Positions 6,918 to 16,895 are shown, counted from the first letter of the stretch. The stretch is 64,000 bases of DNA from Gemmatales bacterium (GCA_026004675.1 BPJP01000006.1:1-64000), one strand, 5' to 3'. Program-made: numbers and translations. The notes: generated by a model not told the origin, from the letters alone.

Positions 6918-9249
6918 CGCTTTTGTCGAGTTGACGGTCAACGATGCCAAACTCGTAGCCGGGCTCAAGCGCGCTCGCGCCCGTCTCAAAGCCTTTGGCC
7001 AGTCGCTGTCCACGTTGGGCAGCAACTTGTTGCGCCTCGGCACCATCACTGCCACACCCTTTGCTCTGGCAGCGCGTGAGTTCGCCGGTTTCGAACAAGC
7101 CATGGCCCGCGTCCGCGCGTTGACTGGTGCCAGCGCCGCCGACTTCGCCGCCTTGAAACAACAGGCACGAGAGCTTGGCAAGAGCACCGTCTTTACCGCC
7201 AGCCAGGCAGCCGAGGCCATGAGCTTTTTTGCCTTGGCCGGCTTCGACGTCCAACAAATCCTCGCGGCGGTGGCTCCTACCCTGAGCCTGGCAGCAGCCG
7301 GGCAAATTGAAATCGCTCAGGCAGCCGATATCGCTGCCAAGATCATGGCCGGCATGGGCATCGAAGCGGGTGAGCTGGGCCGTGTCGTCGACGTCATGGC
7401 CAAGGCCATGACCACCGCCAACACCGACATGCTCATGCTCGGTGATGCTTTCAAGTTTGTCGGCCCGATCGCCAAAAACGCCGGCATCTCCCTGGAAGAG
7501 ATCACCGCCGCCATTCAGCTTCTCTCCAACGCCGGCATCCAGGGCGAGATGGCCGGCACCACTTTGCGCGGCATGCTCTTGACCTTGACCTCCCCCAGCA
7601 AAGAAGCCGCCAATCAACTGAAACGCCTTGGCGTCGAAATCAGCGATGCGGAAGGGAACGTCCGCCCTTTGGTCGATATCCTTGCCGATCTGGAACGCGG
7701 TTTGGCCAACGCCGGCTCGGGACGCCGCTTGCAAATATTGGGACAGATCTTTCCCAACCGGCAGGCAGCGGGTGCGGCGGTGTTGATCGGCCAGAGCCAA
7801 ATCCTTCGCCAGGCGACCGAAGCCTTGCAAAACGCCGGCGGCACCGGCGCCAAGATCGCTTCGATCCAACTCGATACCCTGTCGGGCAGCGTCAAAATCC
7901 TTCTTTCCGCCTTGCAGGACGTGGCCATCGAATTGGGTAAAGCCCTGGCCCCGGAATTGCGCCAGTGGGCTGCTGCGTTAACCCAGGCTCTAAACGTCCT
8001 CTCTCGTCTGATCAAGGAGAACAAGCAATTCTTTGTTGCCATCGCCAAGGGGGCTCTCATCGTGATCGGCATCGGCGGCGCTTTGGTCGCTCTGGGTGCC
8101 GCCATCCAACTCGTCGCTTTTGCTTTGGGAGGTCTGGCGACGGCTTTCTCTCTGGGAATCGCTGCCTTTGGCCTGGTCAAGGGAGCGGTCCTCGGCCTGT
8201 TTACCCCCTTGGGCGCGTTCTTGAAACTGCTCGATAGTGTCGTCACCGGCTACTTCGTTTTGACCGACCAGGGCCAAGCTACTCTGCGTGCTTTGGGTGC
8301 CTCCTGGAATCGGTTGCGCGACATTGCCTCTCTCGCCTGGCAAGGGATTGTCGATAGTGTGATGGCCGGTGATTTGGCTTTGGCGGGCAAAATTGCCATG
8401 GCCGCCTTGAAAGCCGCTTGGGTCGAGACCCTGAATTTTTTGCAAATCGCCTGGATCAACTTCAAAGATTTTCTGGCCTCCACCTGGAACAACCTGGTCT
8501 CCGGTCTGGCCATCGTCATGAACGACTTCGTCACCGGGCTGCAGGTCATCTGGCTGGAGGTCACAACCTTTTTATCCAAAGCGTGGGCTTCCTTTGTGGG
8601 AGCCGCGCAAAAAGTCTGGGCCAAATTCATTGGCTTTTTCCGGGAATCGTGGGCCACCGCACAAGGAACCGTGGCCGCTATTTTAGGTGACGATGCCGGT
8701 GTCGAAGCAGCGGCCCAGCAAATCGTCCGCATCCGTAATGATGTGGCTCGCCAGGTTCAGGAGATCGACCAAAACGTCGCCAAGCGCCGCCGCGAGATCG
8801 AACAGGACCGTCTGCGCCGCGGACAAAAAATCGTCGCCGACCAGAAAGCGGTGGAGATGGCCTTGGGCCAGGAGTTGGCCCGCGAAGGGATCGCTCGCGA
8901 GAAGCGCCGCCGCCGCGAGTTGGCTGCTTTGGCCAAGGAGGTCGACGCAGCCCAAAAAGAGTTGGACCAACTGGCGCAACAAGCGGCGCAAAAACGTGGC
9001 CAACTCCCTCCTGTCGATAAAGCGGTCCAGCAGGCGGCCGGCAAGATACCCGGTCTGGCTGCCGTAGCAACCGGCGGCGGCGGACCTTTGACCGGCCAGG
9101 CGATCGGCACCTTCAACCCCGAAGCCTTACGCGCTCTGGGCGCTGCCGACACCATCCAGCAAAAACAACTGCTCCTGTTAGAAAAACTTGTCGCTCTCGA
9201 CAAGCAGATGATCGAGGAACTTCGCAACGCCGGCATCAAGGTCGAATGA
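6886..9249 (+). CDS. Phage tail tape measure protein
   Basis: This 787-residue protein has the usual tape-measure layout. An Ala/Leu-rich N-terminal region of about 330 residues holds the conserved block FAGFEQAMARVRALTGAS and TVFTASQAAEAMSFFALAGF. A central hydrophobic region follows (about residues 380-440), then a Trp-rich stretch. A long charged coiled coil occupies about residues 595-690, and a polar tail ends the protein. It sets tail length and takes part in DNA delivery. Its start overlaps the second chaperone frame by 32 bases. Confidence 0.9.
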   Translation: MAAATQIRAGSAFVELTVNDAKLVAGLKRARARLKAFGQSLSTLGSNLLRLGTITATPFALAAREFAGFEQAMARVRALTGASAADFAALKQQARELGKSTVFTASQAAEAMSFFALAGFDVQQILAAVAPTLSLAAAGQIEIAQAADIAAKIMAGMGIEAGELGRVVDVMAKAMTTANTDMLMLGDAFKFVGPIAKNAGISLEEITAAIQLLSNAGIQGEMAGTTLRGMLLTLTSPSKEAANQLKRLGVEISDAEGNVRPLVDILADLERGLANAGSGRRLQILGQIFPNRQAAGAAVLIGQSQILRQATEALQNAGGTGAKIASIQLDTLSGSVKILLSALQDVAIELGKALAPELRQWAAALTQALNVLSRLIKENKQFFVAIAKGALIVIGIGGALVALGAAIQLVAFALGGLATAFSLGIAAFGLVKGAVLGLFTPLGAFLKLLDSVVTGYFVLTDQGQATLRALGASWNRLRDIASLAWQGIVDSVMAGDLALAGKIAMAALKAAWVETLNFLQIAWINFKDFLASTWNNLVSGLAIVMNDFVTGLQVIWLEVTTFLSKAWASFVGAAQKVWAKFIGFFRESWATAQGTVAAILGDDAGVEAAAQQIVRIRNDVARQVQEIDQNVAKRRREIEQDRLRRGQKIVADQKAVEMALGQELAREGIAREKRRRRELAALAKEVDAAQKELDQLAQQAAQKRGQLPPVDKAVQQAAGKIPGLAAVATGGGGPLTGQAIGTFNPEALRALGAADTIQQKQLLLLEKLVALDKQMIEELRNAGIKVE

Positions 9250-9250
9250 C

Positions 9251-10066
9251 ATGGCAGAGATCGTCGAAAAATTCGATTCGCGCGAGCAGACAGTGTCAGA
9301 AGACAACCCGGTTGTCGATCTTCGCTATGCCGTGATCGACACCGACGACGACAGCGAAGTCCGGGCTTTGGTCGAGGCCACCATCCCTGCCTTCTACAAT
9401 GGCAAGCCGTTTCAACAGTACCGCATCACACCCGCCGGCGGCGGCGTCTGGGATGTGGAGGTCCGCTACGGCAGCCGCGAACCGAAAAAACCGGGCGATT
9501 GGTCGTTTCACTTCGATACCTCCGGCGGCTCGGCCAAAATCTTCCAGAGCCTGAACACAACTGCCTATGTCGCTCCCGACGACGACGAGATCGATTTCCA
9601 CGGAGCCATCGGCGTCACCGACGACGGCGGCACGCGGAAGGTCGAGGGCGTCGAGATCACTGTTCCGCAGTTCTCCTTCACGGTGACCCGGATACTCTCA
9701 AGCCCCATCAACCCGGCCTACCTGAACGCGCTTGAACAGAAGACTGGCAAGGTCAACAGCGATCCCGTGGTCCTTTTGATCGACGACGTGTCATACACCT
9801 TTCTCCCCGGCGAGTTGAAGTTCGAAAGCGCCACCGGCGGCAAACGGAACTCCGAAAACTGGGAGATCACCATCAAGTGCTCCGCCGCCCGCAACCGCAG
9901 CGGCATCCAGTTCGGCGACATCAGCGGCATCGACAAAAAAGGCTGGGAGTATCTGTGGGTCTATTACGAAGATGCCGAAAGCGCCAATACCCTCATCAAA
10001 AAACCGCGCCAGGTCATGGTCGAGCAGGTCATCGAGGAAACCACCCTGGGCGAATTGTTCGCGTGA
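9251..10066 (+). CDS. Phage tail tip/baseplate-like structural protein
   Basis: This 271-residue beta-rich acidic protein starts one base after the tape measure stop. Segments such as DWSFHFDTSGGSAKIFQSL and GVEITVPQFSFTVTRIL suggest a beta-sandwich tail-hub or distal-tail protein. Many planctomycete prophages place a protein of this size here. The specific role is inferred from gene order. Confidence 0.55.
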   Translation: MAEIVEKFDSREQTVSEDNPVVDLRYAVIDTDDDSEVRALVEATIPAFYNGKPFQQYRITPAGGGVWDVEVRYGSREPKKPGDWSFHFDTSGGSAKIFQSLNTTAYVAPDDDEIDFHGAIGVTDDGGTRKVEGVEITVPQFSFTVTRILSSPINPAYLNALEQKTGKVNSDPVVLLIDDVSYTFLPGELKFESATGGKRNSENWEITIKCSAARNRSGIQFGDISGIDKKGWEYLWVYYEDAESANTLIKKPRQVMVEQVIEETTLGELFA

Positions 10067-10072
10067 GGCCGC

Positions 10073-10996
10073 ATGGGACTGAACGACAAGCTGCAACCCG
10101 GCCAGGTTCTCCGCAAGGTCGAGGCCGCCGACTGGAACGCCATGGTCGACGCCGCTCGCAGCGAGCGTGCTCGGCAGAACGACCAACACATCGAGTCGCG
10201 GCTGGCCCTGCGCCCTCTCGTCACAGCCAAGGTTCGCAACAACCACTCGGCACCGTTGCCCCGTTTCGGCGCGGTGGCACTGCGGACGCCGATCATCTCT
10301 CCTTTAGCCAACCTGCCGGAGTTTCACAGGCAGCCAACCTTTGACGTGGCGGTCGCCTCTGCCTTGGACCTGGCTGCGAAGCCAACCAAACCAGCGATTG
10401 TGCTGCAGCCTTTGGCCGCCGGCGTCATTGGCGATGCTTGCCTTTCGGGTGTCGTTCCAGCCCGTGTCGACATCCAACAAAACGAACACCGTTTTGCCGA
10501 CCTGACCCTGGGCCAAACCTATTTGACCAGCAGCGACAGCGGTTCGGTGGAAATCCTCTGGGCCGAGGATGGACTCGGTTTGAAATGGGCCTTGGTCCGC
10601 ATCCCGGCCTTTCCGCCGGGACCGCTTCCCTTTCACGATCTGATCGACCAGCCCGTACCGCCGGCATCTCCTTCGCCAGGACACATCCGGCTCTATCAAA
10701 ACAACAACACCATCTTCTTTCTGGACGATGCCGGCAACCGCTACCATTTGTGTGCTTCCGGCCCCCCCGGAACGAACATCACCCTCACCGAAACCAAAGA
10801 TTTACACCTTCTCCTGGACAAGTGCATGCTCCGGCTGCGCTGGCAGGAATCGTTTGTCACCTTTGAACGCAATGCCAACGGCTGCGTGGTCGGCCTGTCG
10901 GTTTTCGGACCGTTTTCCAGGGAATCGTCGGTCGATCTGTGCGATTGCAAGCCCATATACTGCGGCGGCGGTTATTACGGCGGAGGAGGACCATGA
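10073..10996 (+). CDS. Virion-associated protein of unknown function
   Basis: This 307-residue protein starts with GLNDKLQPGQVLRKVEAADWNAM, a pattern common in proteins downstream of phage tail genes. It contains a Pro-rich central turn, an LDDAGNRYHL segment and a C-terminus with many Gly, Cys and Tyr (CDCKP, CGGGYYGGGG). No enzyme motif is visible. It is probably a tail-fibre-associated or adsorption protein. From codon 46 onward it is repeated almost exactly at 47,186-47,974. Confidence 0.55.
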   Translation: MGLNDKLQPGQVLRKVEAADWNAMVDAARSERARQNDQHIESRLALRPLVTAKVRNNHSAPLPRFGAVALRTPIISPLANLPEFHRQPTFDVAVASALDLAAKPTKPAIVLQPLAAGVIGDACLSGVVPARVDIQQNEHRFADLTLGQTYLTSSDSGSVEILWAEDGLGLKWALVRIPAFPPGPLPFHDLIDQPVPPASPSPGHIRLYQNNNTIFFLDDAGNRYHLCASGPPGTNITLTETKDLHLLLDKCMLRLRWQESFVTFERNANGCVVGLSVFGPFSRESSVDLCDCKPIYCGGGYYGGGGP

Positions 10997-11865
10997 GCAT
11001 TGCCGTCATCACCTGTTATTACAATCCCTGCGGCTACCGGCTCGTTCGCGAAAAATACTGGCGCTTTCGCGAATGCCTGGGACGCTGCGACTTCTTCTGC
11101 ATCGAAGCCAGTTGGAACCGGCGATGGGAAACCGATGCCGCCTTCCACATCACCGCCCATGACAACCAGCTCATGTGGCAAAAGGAACGGCTGCTCAACA
11201 TTTTGATCGACAAACTCCCAAGCCGCTACGACCGCATCGTGTGGATCGACGCCGATCTCATCCTGCTTGACCCCGACTGGCTCGAACGCGCCGGCGCCAT
11301 GCTCGACAAGTATCCTGTCGGCCAGCCCTGGTCCCGTTTTCATATCCTGGATTCGAAGGGTTGCATCAGCCGGTCGATGTACAGCGCCAGCTACAAACGC
11401 CATCACCAGGAGATCACGCAGTATGCCTCGCCCGGTCTGCTCTGGGCGGCCCGCCGCGAGGTGTTAGCCGACGGCTTGATCGACTGCCACGTCATCGGCG
11501 GCGGCGATTCCATGCAACTCGTCGCCTGGCTTGGTCCCTACAGCAAAAACTGGACGCAGGAGTGGATGTTCCGCGCCATCAATCCCGAATGGCGCGGGCC
11601 GTATCTCGAACAAGCGCAACAAGCCCTGGCCAAGGTCCAGGGCCAGATCGGCTATTGCGACGGCGAAGTCGTGCACCTCTACCACGGCACCCGCGACAAC
11701 CGCAAATACGTCGACCGTGTCAAGTACCTCACCGATTACTGCTTCGATCCCACCGTGCACATCAAGATCGGCAAAAACGGCTTGTGGTCGTGGACCGACA
11801 AAGCCCATCCGGAGATGGTGGCCAAGGTGAAGGCATATTTCAACGAGAGGCTGGAGGACGGGTGA
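10993..11865 (+). CDS. GT-A-like glycosyltransferase, copy 1
   Basis: The ATG overlaps the previous stop by four bases, giving 290 residues. A Rossmann-like start (SIAVITCYYNPCGYRLV) is followed near residue 82 by RIVWIDADLILLD, which contains the DxD motif of GT-A glycosyltransferases. A later GGGDSMQL and a His/Tyr/Gly-rich segment (VVHLYHGTRDNRKYVDR) are also glycosyltransferase-like. It may modify tail fibres or host surface sugars. A second copy lies at 47,971-48,843. It is nearly identical except for about 200 bases around the DxD motif. Confidence 0.65.
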   Translation: MSIAVITCYYNPCGYRLVREKYWRFRECLGRCDFFCIEASWNRRWETDAAFHITAHDNQLMWQKERLLNILIDKLPSRYDRIVWIDADLILLDPDWLERAGAMLDKYPVGQPWSRFHILDSKGCISRSMYSASYKRHHQEITQYASPGLLWAARREVLADGLIDCHVIGGGDSMQLVAWLGPYSKNWTQEWMFRAINPEWRGPYLEQAQQALAKVQGQIGYCDGEVVHLYHGTRDNRKYVDRVKYLTDYCFDPTVHIKIGKNGLWSWTDKAHPEMVAKVKAYFNERLEDG

Positions 11866-12116
11866 AAGCTGCGCGACGCAGACCGTACTTCTTTAACGAG
11901 GAAGACCTCGCACTCCAAAGGCACATCCAACAAATGATCTGGGCATGGAGAAGTGATGCGAGCGGTTGTGACCGGTCTGCAGAGACGAACCATACTGTTT
12001 CAGACCGCATCGGTAGGCCGAACAAACCAATTGTCTCTACTCCCCCCGTTTCGTATTCCGAACACCGTTCGGCCCGCTGTACCTTCCCCTCCTTATTGCG
12101 AACGGCGATCCTCTAG
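11862..12116 (+). CDS. Small protein with GTG start, probably truncated
   Basis: A GTG overlaps the glycosyltransferase stop (GTGA), and 84 codons follow. The first about 35 residues (RRRPYFFNEEDLALQRHIQQMIWAWRSD) look like a genuine coding segment. The remainder is Ser/Thr/Pro/Arg-rich and looks like accidental translation. The gene may be a broken remnant. The same frame is preserved in the second copy at 48,840-49,094. Confidence 0.4.
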   Translation: MKAARRRPYFFNEEDLALQRHIQQMIWAWRSDASGCDRSAETNHTVSDRIGRPNKPIVSTPPVSYSEHRSARCTFPSLLRTAIL

Positions 12117-12480
12117 GGTTAGACCTTCCAAAGCCGCGGTTGCCAGCCAGTCGCCTCTCACACAACGCGAAGAAACGCCATCGGTCGCAACGACTTGCGC
12201 CATCTACGTTGTTGGCCTGAAGTCTCGGCCTCGACGGCAGAGACAGCGGCGCGACAACGGCTGCTCAGCGACCGACCACTCCTGACCGCAAAAGTCTCAT
12301 TGTCTCTCGATTTCCCGTCCCTCCGGGTTAGATAGACCTTCGGCTCGCCAGGCGAGCCGGACGAAAACCGCTGCCGGTTGGGAAAAGCCCCCCGCGGGTT
12401 ATGGGCTTGGGAATGTTCTATCTTCGCTTCGTCGAATCTGCCATCGACCGGACGCGCTCGACCATCGCGGCATACATAAC
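12117..12480 (+). other. Non-coding stretch at the end of repeat A
   Basis: No convincing gene is visible. Up to 12,412 the sequence is shared with the second copy. It includes a GGCTCG/CGAGCC hairpin whose G-C closing pair becomes G-T in copy 2, so pairing is kept, and a nearby AACCG/CGGTT hairpin. These may end transcription of the tail operon, although there is no long T-run. Bases 12,413-12,480 are unique. Confidence 0.4.
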
Positions 12481-12509
12481 CGACAGGTCACCAAAAAAGG
12501 AGCCTGTCG
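12481..12509 (+). promoter_or_regulatory. Inverted repeat enclosing the ribosome site of the next gene
   Basis: CGACAGG (12,481-12,487) and CCTGTCG (12,503-12,509) form a perfect 7-bp inverted repeat. Its 15-base loop holds the ribosome site AAAAAAGGAG, and the right arm touches the ATG at 12,510. It could be an RNA hairpin that presents or masks the ribosome site, or a DNA operator. Confidence 0.45.
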
Positions 12510-12713
12510 ATGCTCAAGATTCCCACCGACATGACGCCGGAGCAGCGTCTCAAGCGACTTGCCGCCATTCTCGCTCGCGGCGTCCGGCGCTACCATCGCC
12601 GTCTGCGGCGCAGCGAATCCCGCCCCGAAAAAGAAGTTTCAGAATCCTCGCCGGCTGGCCTTGAGGTTCCCGGCAATCCGAGGCTCAGTGTGTCTCGGCG
12701 TTTCGGGGTTTAG
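12510..12713 (+). CDS. Small basic protein of the recombinase cassette
   Basis: This 67-residue Arg-rich protein has a strong AAAGGAG ribosome site. It begins MLKIPTDMTPEQRLKRLAAILARG, and I see no domain. It directly precedes the DUF2924 and recombinase genes. Such small ORFs are common at the head of DUF2924-recombinase cassettes, so a role in recombination control is possible but unproven. Confidence 0.5.
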   Translation: MLKIPTDMTPEQRLKRLAAILARGVRRYHRRLRRSESRPEKEVSESSPAGLEVPGNPRLSVSRRFGV

Positions 12714-12740
12714 CAAACCGAGAACCAGAAAGGTCTACCC

Positions 12741-13223
12741 ATGAAACTCGACATCGAGAAAGAAGTTGCTGCGCTTCAGCGGATGTCCACGGGGCAACTC
12801 TGCGAGCGCTACGCCGAGTTGTTCCGCGAACCAACGCGGACACGGCATCGCACGTACCTGGTCCGCAAGATCGCCTGGAAGCTCCAGGCCCTGGTCGAAG
12901 GCGACCTGAGCGAACGGGCGCGACGGCGGGCCGAAGAACTGGCCCACGGCACGGAGTTGCGAGTTATGCCGCCGAAGGCCGACGAGACGACACAAGCGGC
13001 GGTCGTGGCACACGGAGCCATGCCAACCGACGCTCGCCTACCCGCGCCTGGCACGGCCATTATCCGCCACTACAAGGGCCGGACGCTTCAGGTATTGGTG
13101 CTGTCCGACGGTTGTTTCGAGTTCGAAGGCCAGCGCTACAAGTCGCTTTCGGCAGTGGCCAAGAAGATCACCGGCTCGCATGTCAACGGCTACCGCTTCT
13201 TCGGGTTGGAGGGCAAGCGATGA
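12741..13223 (+). CDS. DUF2924 family protein
   Basis: This 160-residue protein has the DUF2924 pattern. An N-terminal helical part contains LQRMSTGQLCERYAELF and RTRHRTYLVRKIAWKLQA. The C-terminal part has TAIIRHYKGRTLQVLVLSD and YKSLSAVAKKITGSHVNGYRFFGL, which resembles a small DNA-binding fold. The gene overlaps the recombinase start by four bases. DUF2924 genes habitually neighbour serine recombinases in mobile elements. The biochemical function is not known. Confidence 0.85.
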   Translation: MKLDIEKEVAALQRMSTGQLCERYAELFREPTRTRHRTYLVRKIAWKLQALVEGDLSERARRRAEELAHGTELRVMPPKADETTQAAVVAHGAMPTDARLPAPGTAIIRHYKGRTLQVLVLSDGCFEFEGQRYKSLSAVAKKITGSHVNGYRFFGLEGKR

Positions 13224-14791
13224 AACGCCGGAAAAGTCCTGCCAAGCCTGTGACCGGAACGGTTCGCTGCGCCATCTACACCCGCAAGTCTACCGACGAG
13301 GGGCTGGAGCAGGAGTTCAATTCGCTCGACGCCCAACGCGAAGCCGGTGAGGCGTTCGTGAAGAGTCAAGCCGGTGAAGGATGGACGCTCTTGCCTGACC
13401 GCTACGACGACGGCGGCTTCACGGGCGGCAACCTCGACAGACCCGCTCTGCGGCGGTTGCTGGCCGACATCGAGGCGGGCAAGATCGACTGCGTGGTCGT
13501 GTATAAGGTGGATCGCCTGAGCCGCAGCTTACTCGACTTCGCCCGGCTGGTCGAAATCTTCGAGAAGCACCACGTGTCGTTCGTTTCCGTGACACAGCAG
13601 TTCAACACCGCTACAAGCATGGGCCGGCTGGTACTCAACGTGCTCTTGTCGTTCGCCCAGTTCGAGCGTGAGATCATCGGTGAACGTATCCGCGACAAGC
13701 TCGCCGCCATGCGCCGCAAAGGCAAGTGGGCCGGCGGACTCCCCGTGCTCGGCTATGATGTGGACCATTCCAACGGCAGCTCGAGGCTGGTCGTCAATGC
13801 CAAGGAAGCCGCACAGGTTCGCGAGATATTCCAGATCTACCTATCGCTTGGTTCACTACTGGCCGTGGCAGACGAACTGACACGCCGAGGCTGGCGAACC
13901 AAGATACGGCGAACCAAGAAGGGCAAGACCCAAGGCGGCCGGCCTTTCGACAAGGGCAGCGTCTATGCTCTGCTCACCAACCCCCTCTATGTTGGGCAGG
14001 TCCGGTACAAGGGAGAGTTTTATCCCGGTGAGCACGAACCGATCGTCGAGGTCGAAGTCTTCCAGCAAGTCCAGGCCGCGCTGCAACGCAACGGCCGTTC
14101 AGGCGGCGTCATGGTGCGGAACCGCCACGGGGCCTTGCTCAAGGGACTGCTGTTCTGCAAAGCCTGCGGCCGGGTCATGAGCCACACATTCACCTGCAAG
14201 GGGCAGCGCCGCTACCGCTACTACACTTGCACGCGGGCGATCAAGAACGGGCGCAAGGCGTGCCCCTCCGGCTCGCTGCCCGCTGCCGAAATCGAACGGG
14301 TGGTCGTGGACCAGATTCGGGGCATCGCCGTCGATCCCGGCTTGCGTGCCGAAGTCCTGCACCAGGCCCAGGAACAGTTCGAGACCGAATTGGCCGAACT
14401 GGTGACAGAGCAGCGGGGCTTGGAACGGGAACTGGCCTGGCACCACGCCGAAATCCGTAAGCTTTGTGGCGAAGGGCCGGCGACTGGACCAGCCGGGGGC
14501 CGCCTCGCGGAACTGCACGACCGCGTTGCCCAAGCCGAAACTCGCCTGGCGGAACTTCACCTTCGGATTAAAGAGCACCAGCGTGACCGCTTGGTGGCCG
14601 GCGACATCGACGCGGCTTTCGACGATTTCGACAACGTCTGGAACATCCTTAGCCCGCGCGAGCAGGCCCAAGTGCTGGCCCTGCTGATAGCGCGGGTGGA
14701 ATATGACGTGGCGGAGAGCACCGTCGCGATCTCCTTCCACCCCACGGCTATCAAGGCATTGGCGCGTCAGAAGCTCGGAGGTGCGGCATGA
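13220..14791 (+). CDS. Large serine recombinase
   Basis: This 523-residue protein starts at the ATG that overlaps the DUF2924 stop. The catalytic domain shows YTRKSTDEG with the nucleophile at Ser24, YDDGGFTGG, VVYKVDRLSRS and FEREIIGERIRDK. A recombinase domain follows (GYDVD to LTNPLYVGQVRYKG). Next come a Cys-rich zinc ribbon (FCKACGRVM to YYTC) and a C-terminal coiled coil. It would integrate and excise DNA through a covalent Ser-DNA link. It may drive the element or exchange cargo at this locus. It is the middle gene of a tightly overlapping set. Confidence 0.92.
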   Translation: MKRRKSPAKPVTGTVRCAIYTRKSTDEGLEQEFNSLDAQREAGEAFVKSQAGEGWTLLPDRYDDGGFTGGNLDRPALRRLLADIEAGKIDCVVVYKVDRLSRSLLDFARLVEIFEKHHVSFVSVTQQFNTATSMGRLVLNVLLSFAQFEREIIGERIRDKLAAMRRKGKWAGGLPVLGYDVDHSNGSSRLVVNAKEAAQVREIFQIYLSLGSLLAVADELTRRGWRTKIRRTKKGKTQGGRPFDKGSVYALLTNPLYVGQVRYKGEFYPGEHEPIVEVEVFQQVQAALQRNGRSGGVMVRNRHGALLKGLLFCKACGRVMSHTFTCKGQRRYRYYTCTRAIKNGRKACPSGSLPAAEIERVVVDQIRGIAVDPGLRAEVLHQAQEQFETELAELVTEQRGLERELAWHHAEIRKLCGEGPATGPAGGRLAELHDRVAQAETRLAELHLRIKEHQRDRLVAGDIDAAFDDFDNVWNILSPREQAQVLALLIARVEYDVAESTVAISFHPTAIKALARQKLGGAA

Positions 14792-15186
14792 TCACCGTGA
14801 AAAAGCAGGTCTTCTTAACCCGCAGCCAGCGTGGGCGACGACGAATCGAGGATAAGCCATCGGCATCCCAAATGGTCCCAGCGGGCCGCGTGCCCCGGGT
14901 TTCGCGCGTCATGGCGTTGGCCATCGAGTTTGACCGATTGTTGCGAGAAGGGATCGTCTCCAGCACCATCGAACTGGCCCGCCTTGCCCAGGTCACCCAG
15001 CCGCGGATCACCCAGGTTTTGAACCTGCTGCATCTGGCGCCCGATATCCAGGAAGAGCTGCTGTTCCTGCCGCTGGTCACCGAGGGCCGCGACCCGATCA
15101 ACGAGAAGCAGCTGCGGCGGCTCTGCGCCGAGGTCAGCTGGCGGAAGCAGCGGAAAATGTGGGCCCAATTCAAGTCGCGGATGTAG
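14788..15186 (+). CDS. ParB/KorB-like helix-turn-helix protein
   Basis: This 132-residue basic protein overlaps the recombinase stop by four bases. Residues about 40-95 form a helix-turn-helix like the ParB/KorB DNA-binding core (STIELARLAQVTQPRITQVLNLLHL, then PDIQEELLFLP). The N-terminal ParB nuclease-like domain is absent. It probably regulates the cassette or acts as an accessory factor to the recombinase. Confidence 0.7.
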   Translation: MITVKKQVFLTRSQRGRRRIEDKPSASQMVPAGRVPRVSRVMALAIEFDRLLREGIVSSTIELARLAQVTQPRITQVLNLLHLAPDIQEELLFLPLVTEGRDPINEKQLRRLCAEVSWRKQRKMWAQFKSRM

Positions 15187-15269
15187 CATTTCACCTTAAA
15201 TCCGTCGCCGCTTTTCTCATCTGCATGTTTTTTGCGAGCAAAGATTGCCAACCGCTGACCGGCGGGTTA
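15186..15269 (+). repeat. 84-bp repeat B, copy 1
   Basis: Bases 15,186-15,269 align without gaps to 49,418-49,501. The left half has scattered differences. The right 47 bases, from GCATG at 15,223 to the end, are identical. The block ends inside a promoter-like sequence and lies just upstream of the type I restriction operon. Copy 2 lies upstream of a helicase-nuclease gene. Confidence 0.9.
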
Positions 15270-15297
15270 TCATCTCTTTGTGTTCCGTTTAGTAAAC
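15245..15297 (+). promoter_or_regulatory. Sigma-70-like promoter of the type I restriction operon, with palindrome
   Basis: TTGCCA (15,245-15,250), a 17-base spacer and TATCAT (15,268-15,273) match the sigma-70 consensus at five of six bases in each box. The repeat homology stops within the -10 box, which is remade as TAGAAT in copy 2. A perfect palindrome GTTTA-G-TAAAC (15,287-15,297) lies just after the predicted transcription start and could be an operator. hsdM begins 69 bases after the -10 box. Confidence 0.6.
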
Positions 15298-15341
15298 ATT
15301 TGTGGCATCGCGGTCGGAAATGCAGGAAGCGGGAATGAACC

Positions 15342-16895
<1,554 letters not shown>

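Larger units (their letters stand above)
10208..12412 (+). repeat. 2.2-kb direct repeat A, copy 1
   Basis: Bases 10,208-12,412 align without any gap to 47,186-49,390 (constant offset 36,978). The two are almost identical except for a block of about 200 bases in the glycosyltransferase gene. The repeat covers most of the virion-associated protein, the glycosyltransferase, the small GTG gene and about 300 bases of non-coding DNA. The two copies are in the same orientation. Confidence 0.95.

Noticed and set aside
11101..11300. Diversity-generating retroelement target
   Set aside because: Differences between the two copies are not confined to A positions, and no reverse transcriptase or template repeat is visible.
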